Assembly (NCBI GenBank): GCA_016710935.1
Contig: JADJTY010000014.1
Location: 97,501 to 161,500, forward strand
Reading direction: 5' to 3'
Source: Chitinophagaceae bacterium
GTDB lineage: Bacteria; Bacteroidota; Bacteroidia; Chitinophagales; Chitinophagaceae
DNA length: 64,000 nt
The translations under genes were made by a program, and so were the position numbers. Below are positions 42,819 to 51,431 of the stretch, piece by piece. Under the pieces are notes generated by a model. That model worked only from the letters and a program-made list of their open reading frames with translations. It was not told where the DNA came from and searched no databases. Position 1 is the first letter of the stretch. Each line of letters starts with the position of its first letter.

Positions 42819-44120
42819 ATGAAAAAAATATTTTTATATACCCTCTGCATTTTTATGGTTACCAATATTGCTGCACAGGAAACCATACTGCCTGCATTGC
42901 CGCAAAATGAAACCATTGCATTAACCAATGCAACCATTCATGTGGGCAATGGCCAGGTAATTAATAACGGTACAGTTGTTTTTAAAAATGGAAAAATAAC
43001 AGAAGTAGGTGCCGCTGTTTCTGCAGCCGGGGCAAAAGTTATTGATTGTAAAGGCAAACATATTTACCCGGGCCTGATCTTAACTGCATCTCAACTGGGT
43101 TTGGTAGAAGTGCCCAGTAACCGGGCTACCGTTGATGGATCTGAAATTGGTGAAATGAATCCAAGCATCCGTTCGCTTGTTGCATATAATACCGATTCAA
43201 AAGTGACCAATACTTTACGCACCAATGGCATTTTGCTGGCCAATGTAATTCCGGCGGGTGGTATTATTTCTGGTTCCTCTTCTGTTGTACAGTTAGACGC
43301 CTGGAATTGGGAAGATGCAGCGTACAAAACAGAAGTGGCCATTCATTTTCGGATGCCTTCTTTATTGAACAGGCGTGGCGGCAGAGGCGGAGGTTTTGGC
43401 GGGCAACAGGCTCCTGCTGATCCTGTAAAAACAGGACTGGAGCAGATTGAAAAAGTAAAAGTATTTTTTCGCGAAGCAAAAGCATACCTGGCTGAAAGCA
43501 AACATGAAAACACCAACCTGAAGTTTGAAGCAGTCAGAAATTTATTCGATAAAAAACAAAAACTGTTCATCCATTGCAATATTGTAAAAGAGATGTTGCT
43601 GGCAGTGGATTTTGTTAAAGAATTTGGATTTGATGTGGTGCTGGTAGGCGCTGTTGACAGCTGGCAGATCGCTGATCTGCTAAAGCAAAATAATATTGCT
43701 GTTATTTTAAACCAGTTGCACGATTTGCCCACCATGATAGATGATGATATTGACCAGCCATTTAAAACACCTTTCCTGTTACAAAAAGCCGGTGTATTAT
43801 TTACCATAAACGATGATGATGGTAACACCCGCTACCGCAATCTGCCTTTTAATGCAGGCACTGCTGCCAGTTATGGCTTAAGTAAAGAAGAAGCCTTAAG
43901 CTCCATCACTTTAAATGCAGCAACGATTTTAGGTATTGCCGATAAAACCGGCAGCATTGAAACCGGTAAAGATGCCAACATGGTGGTAAGTGAGGGCGAT
44001 ATTCTGGATATGCGTACAAATATTATTACCAATGCATTTATACAGGGCAGACAAATTGATCTGAACAATAAACAAAAACAACTGGCAGAAAAATACGAGA
44101 CGAAGTATGGTATAAAGTAA
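42819..44120 (+). CDS. Exported amidohydrolase-like protein lacking the HxH metal site
   Basis: 433 aa. The signal peptide ends NIAAQ. The composite domain (LTNATIHVGNGQVINNGTVVFKNGKITEVG) and the C-terminal NAATILGIADKTGSIETGKDANMVV are standard amidohydrolase features. The first metal motif reads LTASQLG instead of HxH. A His remains in LFIHCNI and acidic residues in TINDDDG. A Gly/Arg-rich loop (RRGGRGGGFGG) interrupts the middle. With the preceding gene it forms a two-gene operon followed by a strong terminator. It may be a non-catalytic partner of the upstream protein. Confidence 0.85.
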   Translation: MKKIFLYTLCIFMVTNIAAQETILPALPQNETIALTNATIHVGNGQVINNGTVVFKNGKITEVGAAVSAAGAKVIDCKGKHIYPGLILTASQLGLVEVPSNRATVDGSEIGEMNPSIRSLVAYNTDSKVTNTLRTNGILLANVIPAGGIISGSSSVVQLDAWNWEDAAYKTEVAIHFRMPSLLNRRGGRGGGFGGQQAPADPVKTGLEQIEKVKVFFREAKAYLAESKHENTNLKFEAVRNLFDKKQKLFIHCNIVKEMLLAVDFVKEFGFDVVLVGAVDSWQIADLLKQNNIAVILNQLHDLPTMIDDDIDQPFKTPFLLQKAGVLFTINDDDGNTRYRNLPFNAGTAASYGLSKEEALSSITLNAATILGIADKTGSIETGKDANMVVSEGDILDMRTNIITNAFIQGRQIDLNNKQKQLAEKYETKYGIK

Positions 44121-44140
44121 GATCGATTTATAAATTTTGA

Positions 44141-44177
44141 AAAGCAGGATCGATGAAAATTGATCCTGCTTTTTTTA
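44141..44177 (+). terminator. Terminator of the amidohydrolase operon
   Basis: An 11-bp perfect stem (44141-44151 with 44162-44172) with a 10-nt loop, followed by a T-run. Confidence 0.88.
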
Positions 44178-44223
44178 TTAATTCACTTGCCCTGCAACGG
44201 TTATAAACCCTGCTCATTTATCT

Positions 44224-44231
44224 TATCTTTG
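44224..44231 (+). promoter_or_regulatory. Candidate -7 box (TATCTTTG)
   Basis: A perfect TAnnTTTG 17 bp upstream of the phosphorylase ATG at 44249, and identical to the tRNA-Glu -7 box. A -33 box is not obvious. Confidence 0.45.
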
Positions 44232-44248
44232 TGTATTAACGATCTACT

Positions 44249-45124
44249 ATGCAACGAATAGCTGAATCAGAACTGATCATTAACAACCGTGGCGGCATTT
44301 ACCATCTGGATGTACGGCCCGAAGAACTTGCAGATACTATTATTGTAGTTGGCGACCCGGAAAGGGTTAAAAAAGTAAGTGTTCATTTTGATAGAATTGA
44401 ACACCGGTTACAGCATCGTGAATTCATCACCCACACCGGTTATATTGGCAATAAACATTTGTCTGTAATCTCAACTGGCATTGGTCCCGATAATATTGAC
44501 ATCGTTTTTAACGAACTGGATGCCCTGGCCAATATTAATTTTGAAACCAGGCTTATAAAAGAAAAGCTTACCAAACTCAATATCATCCGCTTTGGCACAT
44601 CAGGCTCTTTACAGCCCGATATTCCTGTTGATAGTTTTGTAGCTTCCACCCATGGCCTGGGCTTGGATAACCTGCTCAATTTTTACAGTTACGAAAAAAC
44701 GGAAGCAGATAAAGAGATGATTGAAGCATTTATAAACCAGACAAATTTAGATACAGCCATCACCAGTCCATATGCATTCTGCGGCAGTGAAATGTTACTT
44801 CAAAAATTTGGGGAAGGTTTTCACAAAGGTATTACGGTTACCTGCCCGGGTTTTTTTGGTCCGCAGGGAAGGGTGCTGCGTTTAGGGTTAAGCAGTCCGG
44901 GACTGGTTGACAAGCTTACCCATTTCAACTTTAATCATTACCGAATCACTAACTTTGAAATGGAAACATCGGCCATTTATGGTTTGGGTAAGCTGATGGG
45001 ACATGAATGCCTGAGCATAAATGTTATCATCGCTAACCGGGTGGTAAAAGAATTTTCTAAAGACAGCAATGCGGCTGTTGAAAAATTAATTGTAAAATCG
45101 CTGGAAGCATTAATAGCTTCTTAG
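44249..45124 (+). CDS. Nucleoside phosphorylase, uridine phosphorylase-like
   Basis: 291 aa, PNP/UDP family 1. The phosphate-binding GDPERV near residue 36 and the ribose-binding FEMETSAIYGL near the C-terminus are the family signatures. The enzyme splits a nucleoside with phosphate into base and (deoxy)ribose 1-phosphate in the cytoplasm. The next gene, deoC, uses deoxyribose 5-phosphate, so a pyrimidine (deoxy)nucleoside salvage role fits. No phosphopentomutase gene is present in the window. Substrate choice between uridine, thymidine and purines cannot be fixed from sequence alone. Confidence 0.9.
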   Translation: MQRIAESELIINNRGGIYHLDVRPEELADTIIVVGDPERVKKVSVHFDRIEHRLQHREFITHTGYIGNKHLSVISTGIGPDNIDIVFNELDALANINFETRLIKEKLTKLNIIRFGTSGSLQPDIPVDSFVASTHGLGLDNLLNFYSYEKTEADKEMIEAFINQTNLDTAITSPYAFCGSEMLLQKFGEGFHKGITVTCPGFFGPQGRVLRLGLSSPGLVDKLTHFNFNHYRITNFEMETSAIYGLGKLMGHECLSINVIIANRVVKEFSKDSNAAVEKLIVKSLEALIAS

Positions 45125-45134
45125 TTATAAAAGC

Positions 45135-45183
45135 TGTCAGCCTGCCTGTCCCGATTATTTTCGGGGAGCCTGTCGAAGGCGGG
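45135..45183 (+). repeat. TGTCAGCC...GTCGAAGGCGGG intergenic hairpin
   Basis: It shares its TGTCAGCC start and GTCGAAGGCGG end with the 36152-36221 element. An internal TCCCGA/TCGGGGA stem is present. It lies between the phosphorylase gene and deoC. Confidence 0.6.
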
Positions 45184-45218
45184 TGATAACGGCAGCAGAT
45201 TTAATTTAAAAAATCAAA

Positions 45219-46130
45219 ATGATCGCAACTAAAATGATCCCTGACTTCTCTGCCCCCGTTCATGTTGACCAGGTAGGTATTGAAGAAAGAGCATCCCGCT
45301 TTACCAAGCGAAGCATAAAAAATGAAACCAAATTAAATGGTTTGATGCTTGCGCTGAACATGATTGATCTCACCACGCTGGAAGGAAAAGATACCAATGG
45401 GAAAGTGAAACAGCTTTGTTACAAGGCCCAGCACCTGCATGATGCATATCCGGGACTGCCAACCGTTGCAGCTATTTGTGTTTATCCATCCATGGTAAAA
45501 ACAGCCAAGGCAGCATTGGGTAATTCGGGTATAAAAGTGGCATCGGTTGCTACTGCCTTCCCCAGCGGGCAGGCGCCACGTGATGTAAAAATAAGAGATA
45601 CAAAATATGCAGTGCAGAACGGTGCCGATGAAGTGGATATGGTGATATCGAGAGGCAAATTTTTAGAAGGGGAATACAATTTTGTGTTTGATGAAATTGC
45701 TGCCATTAAAGAAGCCTGTGGCGATGCAAGATTAAAAGTTATATTAGAAACCGGTGAACTGGTTACTTATGATAAAGTGCGTAAGGCCAGTGATATTGCC
45801 ATGTATGCCGGTGCCGATTTTATAAAAACATCTACCGGTAAAATTTCTCCGGCTGCCACCATGCCTGTTACTTTGGTGATGCTGGAAGCCATTCGTGATT
45901 TTTATTACAAAACCGGAAAGAAGATCGCTATGAAACCTGCAGGTGGTATTTCAAAATCAAAACTGGCCTTGCATTATTTGGTAATGTTGAATGAAACACT
46001 CGGCGAAGGCTGGATGAACAACGAATGGTTCAGGTTTGGCGCAAGCAGCCTTGCCAATGATATACTGATGCAGTTGATGAAACAGAAGACAGGTGTTTAT
46101 CAGAGTGCGAATTATTTTTCAATAGATTAG
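45219..46130 (+). CDS. deoC: Deoxyribose-phosphate aldolase
   Basis: 303 aa, class I TIM-barrel aldolase that cleaves 2-deoxyribose 5-phosphate into acetaldehyde and glyceraldehyde 3-phosphate. The Schiff-base Lys203 lies in DFIKTSTGK, the GADEVDMV and AICVYP motifs are present, and the second active-site Lys lies in AMKPAGGI. At 303 aa it is longer than the E. coli enzyme (about 260) because of an N-terminal extension seen in one DeoC branch. Two ALDH-like genes follow on the same strand and could remove the acetaldehyde. Confidence 0.95.
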   Translation: MIATKMIPDFSAPVHVDQVGIEERASRFTKRSIKNETKLNGLMLALNMIDLTTLEGKDTNGKVKQLCYKAQHLHDAYPGLPTVAAICVYPSMVKTAKAALGNSGIKVASVATAFPSGQAPRDVKIRDTKYAVQNGADEVDMVISRGKFLEGEYNFVFDEIAAIKEACGDARLKVILETGELVTYDKVRKASDIAMYAGADFIKTSTGKISPAATMPVTLVMLEAIRDFYYKTGKKIAMKPAGGISKSKLALHYLVMLNETLGEGWMNNEWFRFGASSLANDILMQLMKQKTGVYQSANYFSID

Positions 46131-46210
46131 TTTCACGCGGAGAACGCAAAGAAGCAGAGAACGCCGTTTTATCTCTGCTTTCTCCGCTCCTCTGTGACCT
46201 CAGCGTGAAA
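46131..46210. repeat. TTTCACGC...GCGTGAAA intergenic palindrome
   Basis: An 80-nt imperfect palindrome fills the deoC-ALDH gap. The outer arms TTTCACGC/GCGTGAAA are perfect, with inner AAGCAGAGA/TCTCTGCTT arms. It is related in wording to the 6911-6996 element. Confidence 0.7.
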
Positions 46211-46236
46211 TAAAATATACAGTTAAAAAAACAAAA

Positions 46237-47721
46237 ATGGCAAAAGCTACAAAGAATAATACCCTCAAATTAAAATTCGACAGTGCAAGAAATCTGGCAC
46301 CGGCTCCGGAAAGTAAAAGCGCTGCAAAAATTGATCCGCAGTACGATCTGTTCATCAATGGCAAGTTTGAAAAGCCACTGAGCAAAAAATATTTTGCAAC
46401 CATTAACCCGGCTACAGAAGAAAAATTATCAATGATCGCTGAAGCCAATACAGCAGATGTAAACAAAGCTGTTGTGGCTGCAAGAACTGCATACGAAAAG
46501 ACCTGGAAAAAAATGCCGCCTGCCGAAAGGGCAAAATATATTTACCGCATTGCACGCATGATACAGGAACGTGCAAGAGAGTTCGCCATCATTGAAACAT
46601 TAGATGGGGGTAAACCCATTCGTGAGAGCCGTGACTTTGATGTACCAACAGCAGCCAACCATTTCTTTTATTATGCAGGCTGGGCCGATAAACTGGAATA
46701 TGCATTCCCCAACCGCAGAACAGAACCATTGGGCGTTGCAGGACAGATCATTCCCTGGAATTTTCCTTTATTGATGGCTGCGTGGAAAATTGCACCGGCG
46801 CTGGCTTGTGGAAATACAGTTGTATTAAAACCAGCTGAGAATACTTCTCTAACTGCATTAAAACTGGCAGAAATTATTCAGGAAGCCGATCTTCCGCCCG
46901 GCGTTGTAAATATTATTACCGGGGCTGGTGCAACTGGTGCTGCAATCGTTAATCATGCAGATGTTAATAAAATTGCTTTTACCGGTTCAACTGAAGTTGG
47001 AAAAATAATTCAGCGTGCCATTGCAGGTACCAATAAAAAAGCAACATTGGAATTAGGTGGCAAAGCCGCCAACATCATTTTTGATGATGCACCTATCGAC
47101 AAGGCTGTGGAAGGTGTTATCAATGGCATTTTTTTTAACCAGGGCCATGTATGTTGCGCAGGCTCACGCCTGTATGTACAGGAATCTGTTTTTAAAGAAG
47201 TTGTACGCAAATTAAAAGACAGGTTGGAGACCATGATACTTGGCGAGCCGATGGATAAGAATACCGACATTGGTGCCATCAATTCAAAAGCACAATTAGA
47301 TATCATTAATAAATACATTAAGATCGGTCAGCAGGAAGGTGCAGAAATGTACCAGCCTTCATGCGCCATACCTAAGAAAGGATTTTATTGCAGGCCAACC
47401 ATCTTCACCAATGTGGCACAAAGCAACCGAATTGCCCAGGAAGAAATTTTTGGACCGGTACTGGCTATTCAGAGTTTCAGAACCGATGATGAAGTGATTG
47501 AAAAAGCAAACAATTCGCCTTATGGCCTTTCTGCAGGCGTTTGGACTGACAAGGGTTCCAAGATATTTAACCTCACCACAAAATTAAGAGCCGGTGTTAT
47601 CTGGGCAAATACATTTAATAAGTTTGATCCTACTTCACCTTTTGGTGGTTATAAAGAAAGTGGATTTGGAAGAGAGGGAGGGTTGCATGGTTTATCGGCT
47701 TACATTAATCTGACAACGTAA
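46237..47721 (+). CDS. Aldehyde dehydrogenase, full length
   Basis: 494 aa, NAD(P)-dependent ALDH. Cofactor-site motifs are IIPWNFPLLMA and FTGSTEVGKII. The catalytic Glu is in LELGGKAANI, the nucleophile Cys306 in GHVCCAGSR, and EIFGPV and SPFGGYKESG are at the C-terminus. A ~40-residue Lys/Ala-rich extension precedes the domain. The position directly after deoC suggests that it oxidises the acetaldehyde made by DeoC to acetate. It is paired with a half-length homologue downstream. Confidence 0.93.
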   Translation: MAKATKNNTLKLKFDSARNLAPAPESKSAAKIDPQYDLFINGKFEKPLSKKYFATINPATEEKLSMIAEANTADVNKAVVAARTAYEKTWKKMPPAERAKYIYRIARMIQERAREFAIIETLDGGKPIRESRDFDVPTAANHFFYYAGWADKLEYAFPNRRTEPLGVAGQIIPWNFPLLMAAWKIAPALACGNTVVLKPAENTSLTALKLAEIIQEADLPPGVVNIITGAGATGAAIVNHADVNKIAFTGSTEVGKIIQRAIAGTNKKATLELGGKAANIIFDDAPIDKAVEGVINGIFFNQGHVCCAGSRLYVQESVFKEVVRKLKDRLETMILGEPMDKNTDIGAINSKAQLDIINKYIKIGQQEGAEMYQPSCAIPKKGFYCRPTIFTNVAQSNRIAQEEIFGPVLAIQSFRTDDEVIEKANNSPYGLSAGVWTDKGSKIFNLTTKLRAGVIWANTFNKFDPTSPFGGYKESGFGREGGLHGLSAYINLTT

Positions 47722-47726
47722 TAATC

Positions 47727-47787
47727 GCCGGAAAGACGGCAAGTCGGAAAATATAAAAACGACTTACCGACTTACCGGCTTACCGGC
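47727..47787. repeat. Octamer-built palindrome between the two ALDH genes
   Basis: 21-nt arms (47727-47747 and 47767-47787) pair with three mismatches. Each arm is itself a short tandem array of CCGnCTTA-like octamers. It starts six bases after the ALDH stop and ends 15 bases before the next ATG. Confidence 0.7.
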
Positions 47788-47801
47788 AAAAAAAAATACT
47801 T

Positions 47802-48701
47802 ATGGCAAAGACATCAGAAAAAAGATTAGAAGTTTTAAAAACTTACAAAATATACATCGGCGGTCAATTTCCCCGCACGGAATCAGGCAGATATTACGTG
47901 GCAACAAACAGCAAAAATGAAAACCTGGCAAATGTTTGCCTGGGGTCGAGAAAAGATTTCAGAGATGCAGTTGTTGCAGCAAGAAATGCATTTGGCGGCT
48001 GGAGCGCCAGGGCAGCTTTTAACCGTGGGCAAATTTTATACCGCATTGCCGAAATGCTGGAAGGAAGAAAAGCACAGTTCATTGATGAATTGATGAAACA
48101 GGATTCTACAAAAGCCCTGGCAGAAAGTGAAGTGAACCTTTGTATTGACCGTTTAATTTATTACAGCGGTTGGTGCGATAAATTTCAGCAGCTATTCAGT
48201 TCTGTAAATCCTGTGGCTTCATCACATTTTAATTTCTCTGTGCCGGAGCCTACCGGCGTTGTTGCTGCCATTGCTCCGCAAAATGATTCATTACTGGGAT
48301 TGGTTTCTGTAATTGCGCCCATCATTGCAGGAGGAAATACGGGCATTGTTTTAGCATCGGCAACCAAACCTCTTTGCGCCGTAACCTTTGCCGAAGTGCT
48401 TAACAGTTCTGATCTACCGGGTGGTGTAGTAAATATCCTCACCGGTAAAGTAGGTGAGCTTGTCCCCTTCTTTGCCGACCACATGGATGTAAATGCAACC
48501 GTTTTTTGTGAAGCTGATGCAGCAACACAAAAGCTGATTAAAGAAAAAGCTTCATTGAACGTAAAAAGAGTTTTGTTGTACGATAAAGTAAAATGGTCAA
48601 CTGCAACCGGACAATCTCCCTATTTTATTATGGACCTGCAGGAAATAAAAACCACCTGGCACCCGATCGAGAATATTGGTGGGGCGAAGGCGGGGTATTG
48701 A
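47802..48701 (+). CDS. Half-length ALDH homologue without the catalytic domain
   Basis: 299 aa. It aligns with the N-terminal cofactor-binding domain of ALDHs (YKIYIGGQFPRTESGR ... VVAARNAFGGWSARAAFNRGQILYRIAEML ... PTGVVAAIAPQNDSLLGLV ... LPGGVVNILTG). It ends where the catalytic domain should begin: no LELGG Glu, no catalytic Cys, no C-terminal EEIFGP motif. PQNDSLLG also replaces the usual PWNFPL. A short unique tail (TTWHPIENIGGAKAGY) closes the frame neatly, and the reading frame is undamaged. A conserved non-catalytic partner of the full-length ALDH is more likely than a decaying pseudogene. Pseudo-ALDH subunits are known elsewhere (for example ALDH16-type). Confidence 0.85.
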   Translation: MAKTSEKRLEVLKTYKIYIGGQFPRTESGRYYVATNSKNENLANVCLGSRKDFRDAVVAARNAFGGWSARAAFNRGQILYRIAEMLEGRKAQFIDELMKQDSTKALAESEVNLCIDRLIYYSGWCDKFQQLFSSVNPVASSHFNFSVPEPTGVVAAIAPQNDSLLGLVSVIAPIIAGGNTGIVLASATKPLCAVTFAEVLNSSDLPGGVVNILTGKVGELVPFFADHMDVNATVFCEADAATQKLIKEKASLNVKRVLLYDKVKWSTATGQSPYFIMDLQEIKTTWHPIENIGGAKAGY

Positions 48702-48742
48702 TAATATATCAATGCGCCATTTAAGTGTAGTTCTTATAAAGC

Positions 48743-48770
48743 CAGGTGGGCCTATGAATAAACCCACCTG
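48743..48770. terminator. Weak hairpin between convergent genes
   Basis: CAGGTGGG (48743-48750) pairs with CCCACCTG (48763-48770) around a 12-nt loop. There is no strong T-run on either side, so terminator function is uncertain. Confidence 0.45.
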
Positions 48771-48781
48771 TATTTACATTA

Positions 48782-49474
48782 TCAATTCTTAAAAATCCCT
48801 TCATCAACTGTTACATTCGTGGATATCTTATCGTATAGGGTAGTGCCCTGCATGGTGCTAACACTATACGGAAACCAATAACCGTCTGCATTCTGTTTGT
48901 AATCACTCATGGTTGTTTCCGTTTCAGTGTCTTCTCCGTTGATCTTTGCTTTGCCGAGCGACTTTATAATTCTGTTTGTTTTTACATCAATAAAAATGGT
49001 CTTTTTTATACCGTTCTTGTAAACAACATTTAATTTGTAAGCATCGGTTTCTTTACCGGCCAGTTCAATGGTAGTACCCTTTTCTTTATAATTTAAAAAA
49101 GTTCCCTGCAGGTCCATCTGGCTTTGCGCCGCCTTTAACTGATCGTCATCCATTTTTTGTGCAGTACTCATGCCCATCACAGGCATGTACACCCAACCTT
49201 CTGTTGTATTGGCAACCTGGTAGTTGGATGTGCCCATCACTTCAATATCAACACGTACGCCTTTGAGGTGTGCTGTGGTAGAGGTTATCATCACATCCAC
49301 GCCCTGCGTGTTCAGCGTGCCTTCCATCTTTAATGTTTTTAAGGCAGCTATCTTTTCGGCTCCACCCATTGCTTCAATGTTCAATTTGGCAATATCATCA
49401 ACTGTTTGTGCAGTTGCACTTTGGCCAATTGCCAGCGCCGTTATAAATAGTGAGGTAATAAATAAATTTTTCAT
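48782..49474 (-). CDS. Exported LolA-like (outer membrane lipoprotein-sorting fold) protein
   Basis: 230 aa. The signal peptide ends SATAQ. The beginning of the mature protein (DDIAKLNIEAMGGAEKIAALKTLKMEGTL) and the following strands are typical of Bacteroidota proteins placed in the LolA/LolB-like or zinc-protease-associated M16-linked fold family. They are probable periplasmic lipid- or lipoprotein-binding proteins. No catalytic residues are seen. It is monocistronic. The exact role is unknown. Confidence 0.78.
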   Translation of the reverse strand: MKNLFITSLFITALAIGQSATAQTVDDIAKLNIEAMGGAEKIAALKTLKMEGTLNTQGVDVMITSTTAHLKGVRVDIEVMGTSNYQVANTTEGWVYMPVMGMSTAQKMDDDQLKAAQSQMDLQGTFLNYKEKGTTIELAGKETDAYKLNVVYKNGIKKTIFIDVKTNRIIKSLGKAKINGEDTETETTMSDYKQNADGYWFPYSVSTMQGTTLYDKISTNVTVDEGIFKN

Positions 49475-49693
49475 GTCTGATTTTTTTTAAGGCTGCAAGA
49501 TAAAATAAAAATCCGTGCAGATTAAAAATTATTTTCATTTATCCCGCTAACCAAATCTGCAACAATAATATCCCAATCCCGGCAGCAAAACCCATTAATA
49601 CAGCACCAATCCCACATAAAATAAATAATACCGCTATAGCCGCTTATGGGAATTTGATTTACACCCGTTCTCACAGCTTTTTTTTATTTAATG

Positions 49694-49701
49694 TAGATTT
49701 G
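49694..49701 (+). promoter_or_regulatory. Candidate -7 box of nhaA (TAGATTTG)
   Basis: A perfect TAnnTTTG 65 bp upstream of the nhaA ATG. The 292 bp gap around it also holds a hydrophobic, start-less reading stretch (about 49550-49650, minus strand), but no gene that I can support. Confidence 0.4.
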
Positions 49702-49766
49702 CCTGATCAGGATAAACTTTAGAAAAGTGTACCCGAATTAAAAATTATTTTCAACAAACAACCAGC

Positions 49767-50915
49767 ATGAAATTAACAAAACTATTCTCCGAGTTTTTTG
49801 AAAGCGAAAAAGCCGGGGGCCTGATCCTGGTTTTTGTAACCATCATTTCCTTGCTGTTGGCAAACTCCGCATGGCAAACAGGCTATATAAGTTTCTGGAA
49901 TACGGATCTTGGCGGGCACAGCATTGTGCATTGGATCAACGACGGGCTGATGGCTATTTTCTTTCTGCTGATCGGTTTGGAACTGGAACGTGAAATTTAT
50001 GACGGTGAACTGTCTGATCTGAAAAATGCATCATTGCCCATCTTTGGCGCCATCGGCGGCATTCTTGTACCTGCAGGTATTTTTGCTTTGTTGAATTTTG
50101 GTACGCCCACCCAGGCTGGAACCGGTATACCCATGGCAACAGATATTGCTTTTGCTATTGGAATCTTATCTCTTTTAGGCAACCGTGTTCCACTATCATT
50201 AAAAGTATTTTTAACTGCATTGGCCATCATTGATGACCTGGGTGCCATCATCATCATTGCCATTTTCTATACCACATCCATTGCATTTGTAAATTTATTT
50301 ATAGCCCTGGGCATTTTTGGTTTACTGCTGGTGTTAAACCGGCTTAAAGTACACAATTTAATTCCTTATATTATTGGCGGTATTGCCATGTGGTATTTTA
50401 TGCTAAACTCGGGTGTACACGCCACTATAACCGGAGTATTGCTGGCTTTTGCTGTTCCTTTTGGCAATGGTGGCGAAAAATCTCCTTCGTATATATTGCA
50501 ACATTTTTTACACAAGCCGGTTGCTTTTTTTATTCTGCCTTTATTTGCCATTGCCAATACCTGTATTGCTATTGGCGGCGACTGGCAAAACAGTTTAACA
50601 CATGCCAACAGTTTGGGAATTATGCTCGGACTGGTAATGGGTAAACCATTGGGCATTTTTCTGTTCTCTTTTATTGCTGCAGGTTTGGGGCTTTGTGTTT
50701 TACCCGGTGATCTGAAATGGAAAAATATTATCGGTGCAGGATTTTTAGGTGGTATAGGATTTACCATGTCAATCTTTATTACGCTGCTGGCTTTTAGCGA
50801 TGCTGAAATTATCAATAATTCAAAAATTGCAATCCTTATCGCTTCTGTTGTGGCAGGTACCATTGGCTTTTTATGGCTGAAGTTTACACTTAAAACACCT
50901 GTTGAAGAAATATAG
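49767..50915 (+). CDS. nhaA: Na+/H+ antiporter NhaA
   Basis: 382 aa inner-membrane protein with about twelve hydrophobic helices. It exports Na+ (or Li+) in exchange for H+ and is driven by the proton gradient. The transport-site aspartates are present: Asp126 in MATDIAFAIG and Asp156/Asp157 in AIIDDLGAI. ESEKAGGLILV at the N-terminus and the GVHATITGVLLA region are also typical. It is monocistronic with its own candidate promoter. A second, unrelated Na+/H+ antiporter (NhaD) lies 1.4 kb downstream on the other strand. Confidence 0.95.
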   Translation: MKLTKLFSEFFESEKAGGLILVFVTIISLLLANSAWQTGYISFWNTDLGGHSIVHWINDGLMAIFFLLIGLELEREIYDGELSDLKNASLPIFGAIGGILVPAGIFALLNFGTPTQAGTGIPMATDIAFAIGILSLLGNRVPLSLKVFLTALAIIDDLGAIIIIAIFYTTSIAFVNLFIALGIFGLLLVLNRLKVHNLIPYIIGGIAMWYFMLNSGVHATITGVLLAFAVPFGNGGEKSPSYILQHFLHKPVAFFILPLFAIANTCIAIGGDWQNSLTHANSLGIMLGLVMGKPLGIFLFSFIAAGLGLCVLPGDLKWKNIIGAGFLGGIGFTMSIFITLLAFSDAEIINNSKIAILIASVVAGTIGFLWLKFTLKTPVEEI

Positions 50916-50956
50916 GGAGCTTTTGCCGATTCTAGGGAAGTGAAGGCAACTGTTTT

Positions 50957-51334
50957 TTATCTGGAGGCCGCTTTATATAGTGAGTCAACCTTCCGTTGGT
51001 AATTTTCTCTCCAATCACTTCCATTGCGCAATTTTAAATAAGCCTCCGTAACTTGATTGTAGTTATTTATTCCTGATACAATTTGCTTTGTGGTATCGTA
51101 TCCAATATAAATATTTTTAAACCCATATTCAGCTTCAATACTATCAATTTCATTATCCTTTGAAGATGGCTTTCGAAGGCCTATATTGATAATTCTTGCA
51201 TTTTTGTTCCTGATATCCAGTTTTGCGGCAATGTAATTATAATCGGGAGAATTTTTATAATTCTGCCTTACTACCAGCAGGGCAAAAATTACCGCTGCAA
51301 GAATTAAACAAATTATAATTATCACTCTACGCAT
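50957..51334 (-). CDS. Small membrane-anchored protein, function unknown
   Basis: 125 aa. An N-terminal hydrophobic helix (about residues 4-22, VIIIICLILAAVIFALLVV) is followed by a charged soluble part without recognisable motifs. It ends the minus-strand run that starts with the Gfo/Idh gene, 97 bp after the DapB-like gene. Family not recognised. Confidence 0.6.
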   Translation of the reverse strand: MRRVIIIICLILAAVIFALLVVRQNYKNSPDYNYIAAKLDIRNKNARIINIGLRKPSSKDNEIDSIEAEYGFKNIYIGYDTTKQIVSGINNYNQVTEAYLKLRNGSDWRENYQRKVDSLYKAASR

Positions 51335-51431
51335 TCTGATATCTTAACTATTGGGCCAGCTGCATTTGAAAAGAAAAACTAATATCCAGAGAATAACTTA
51401 TCAGGCCGCAAAGTAAGGCAGTAATATATCT

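Noticed and set aside
49550..49650. Hydrophobic peptide-like reading stretch on the minus strand between the LolA-like gene and nhaA
   Set aside because: About 33 codons between stops with no usable start; the hydrophobic bias may reflect AT-rich composition or a gene remnant, but it cannot be supported as a gene.
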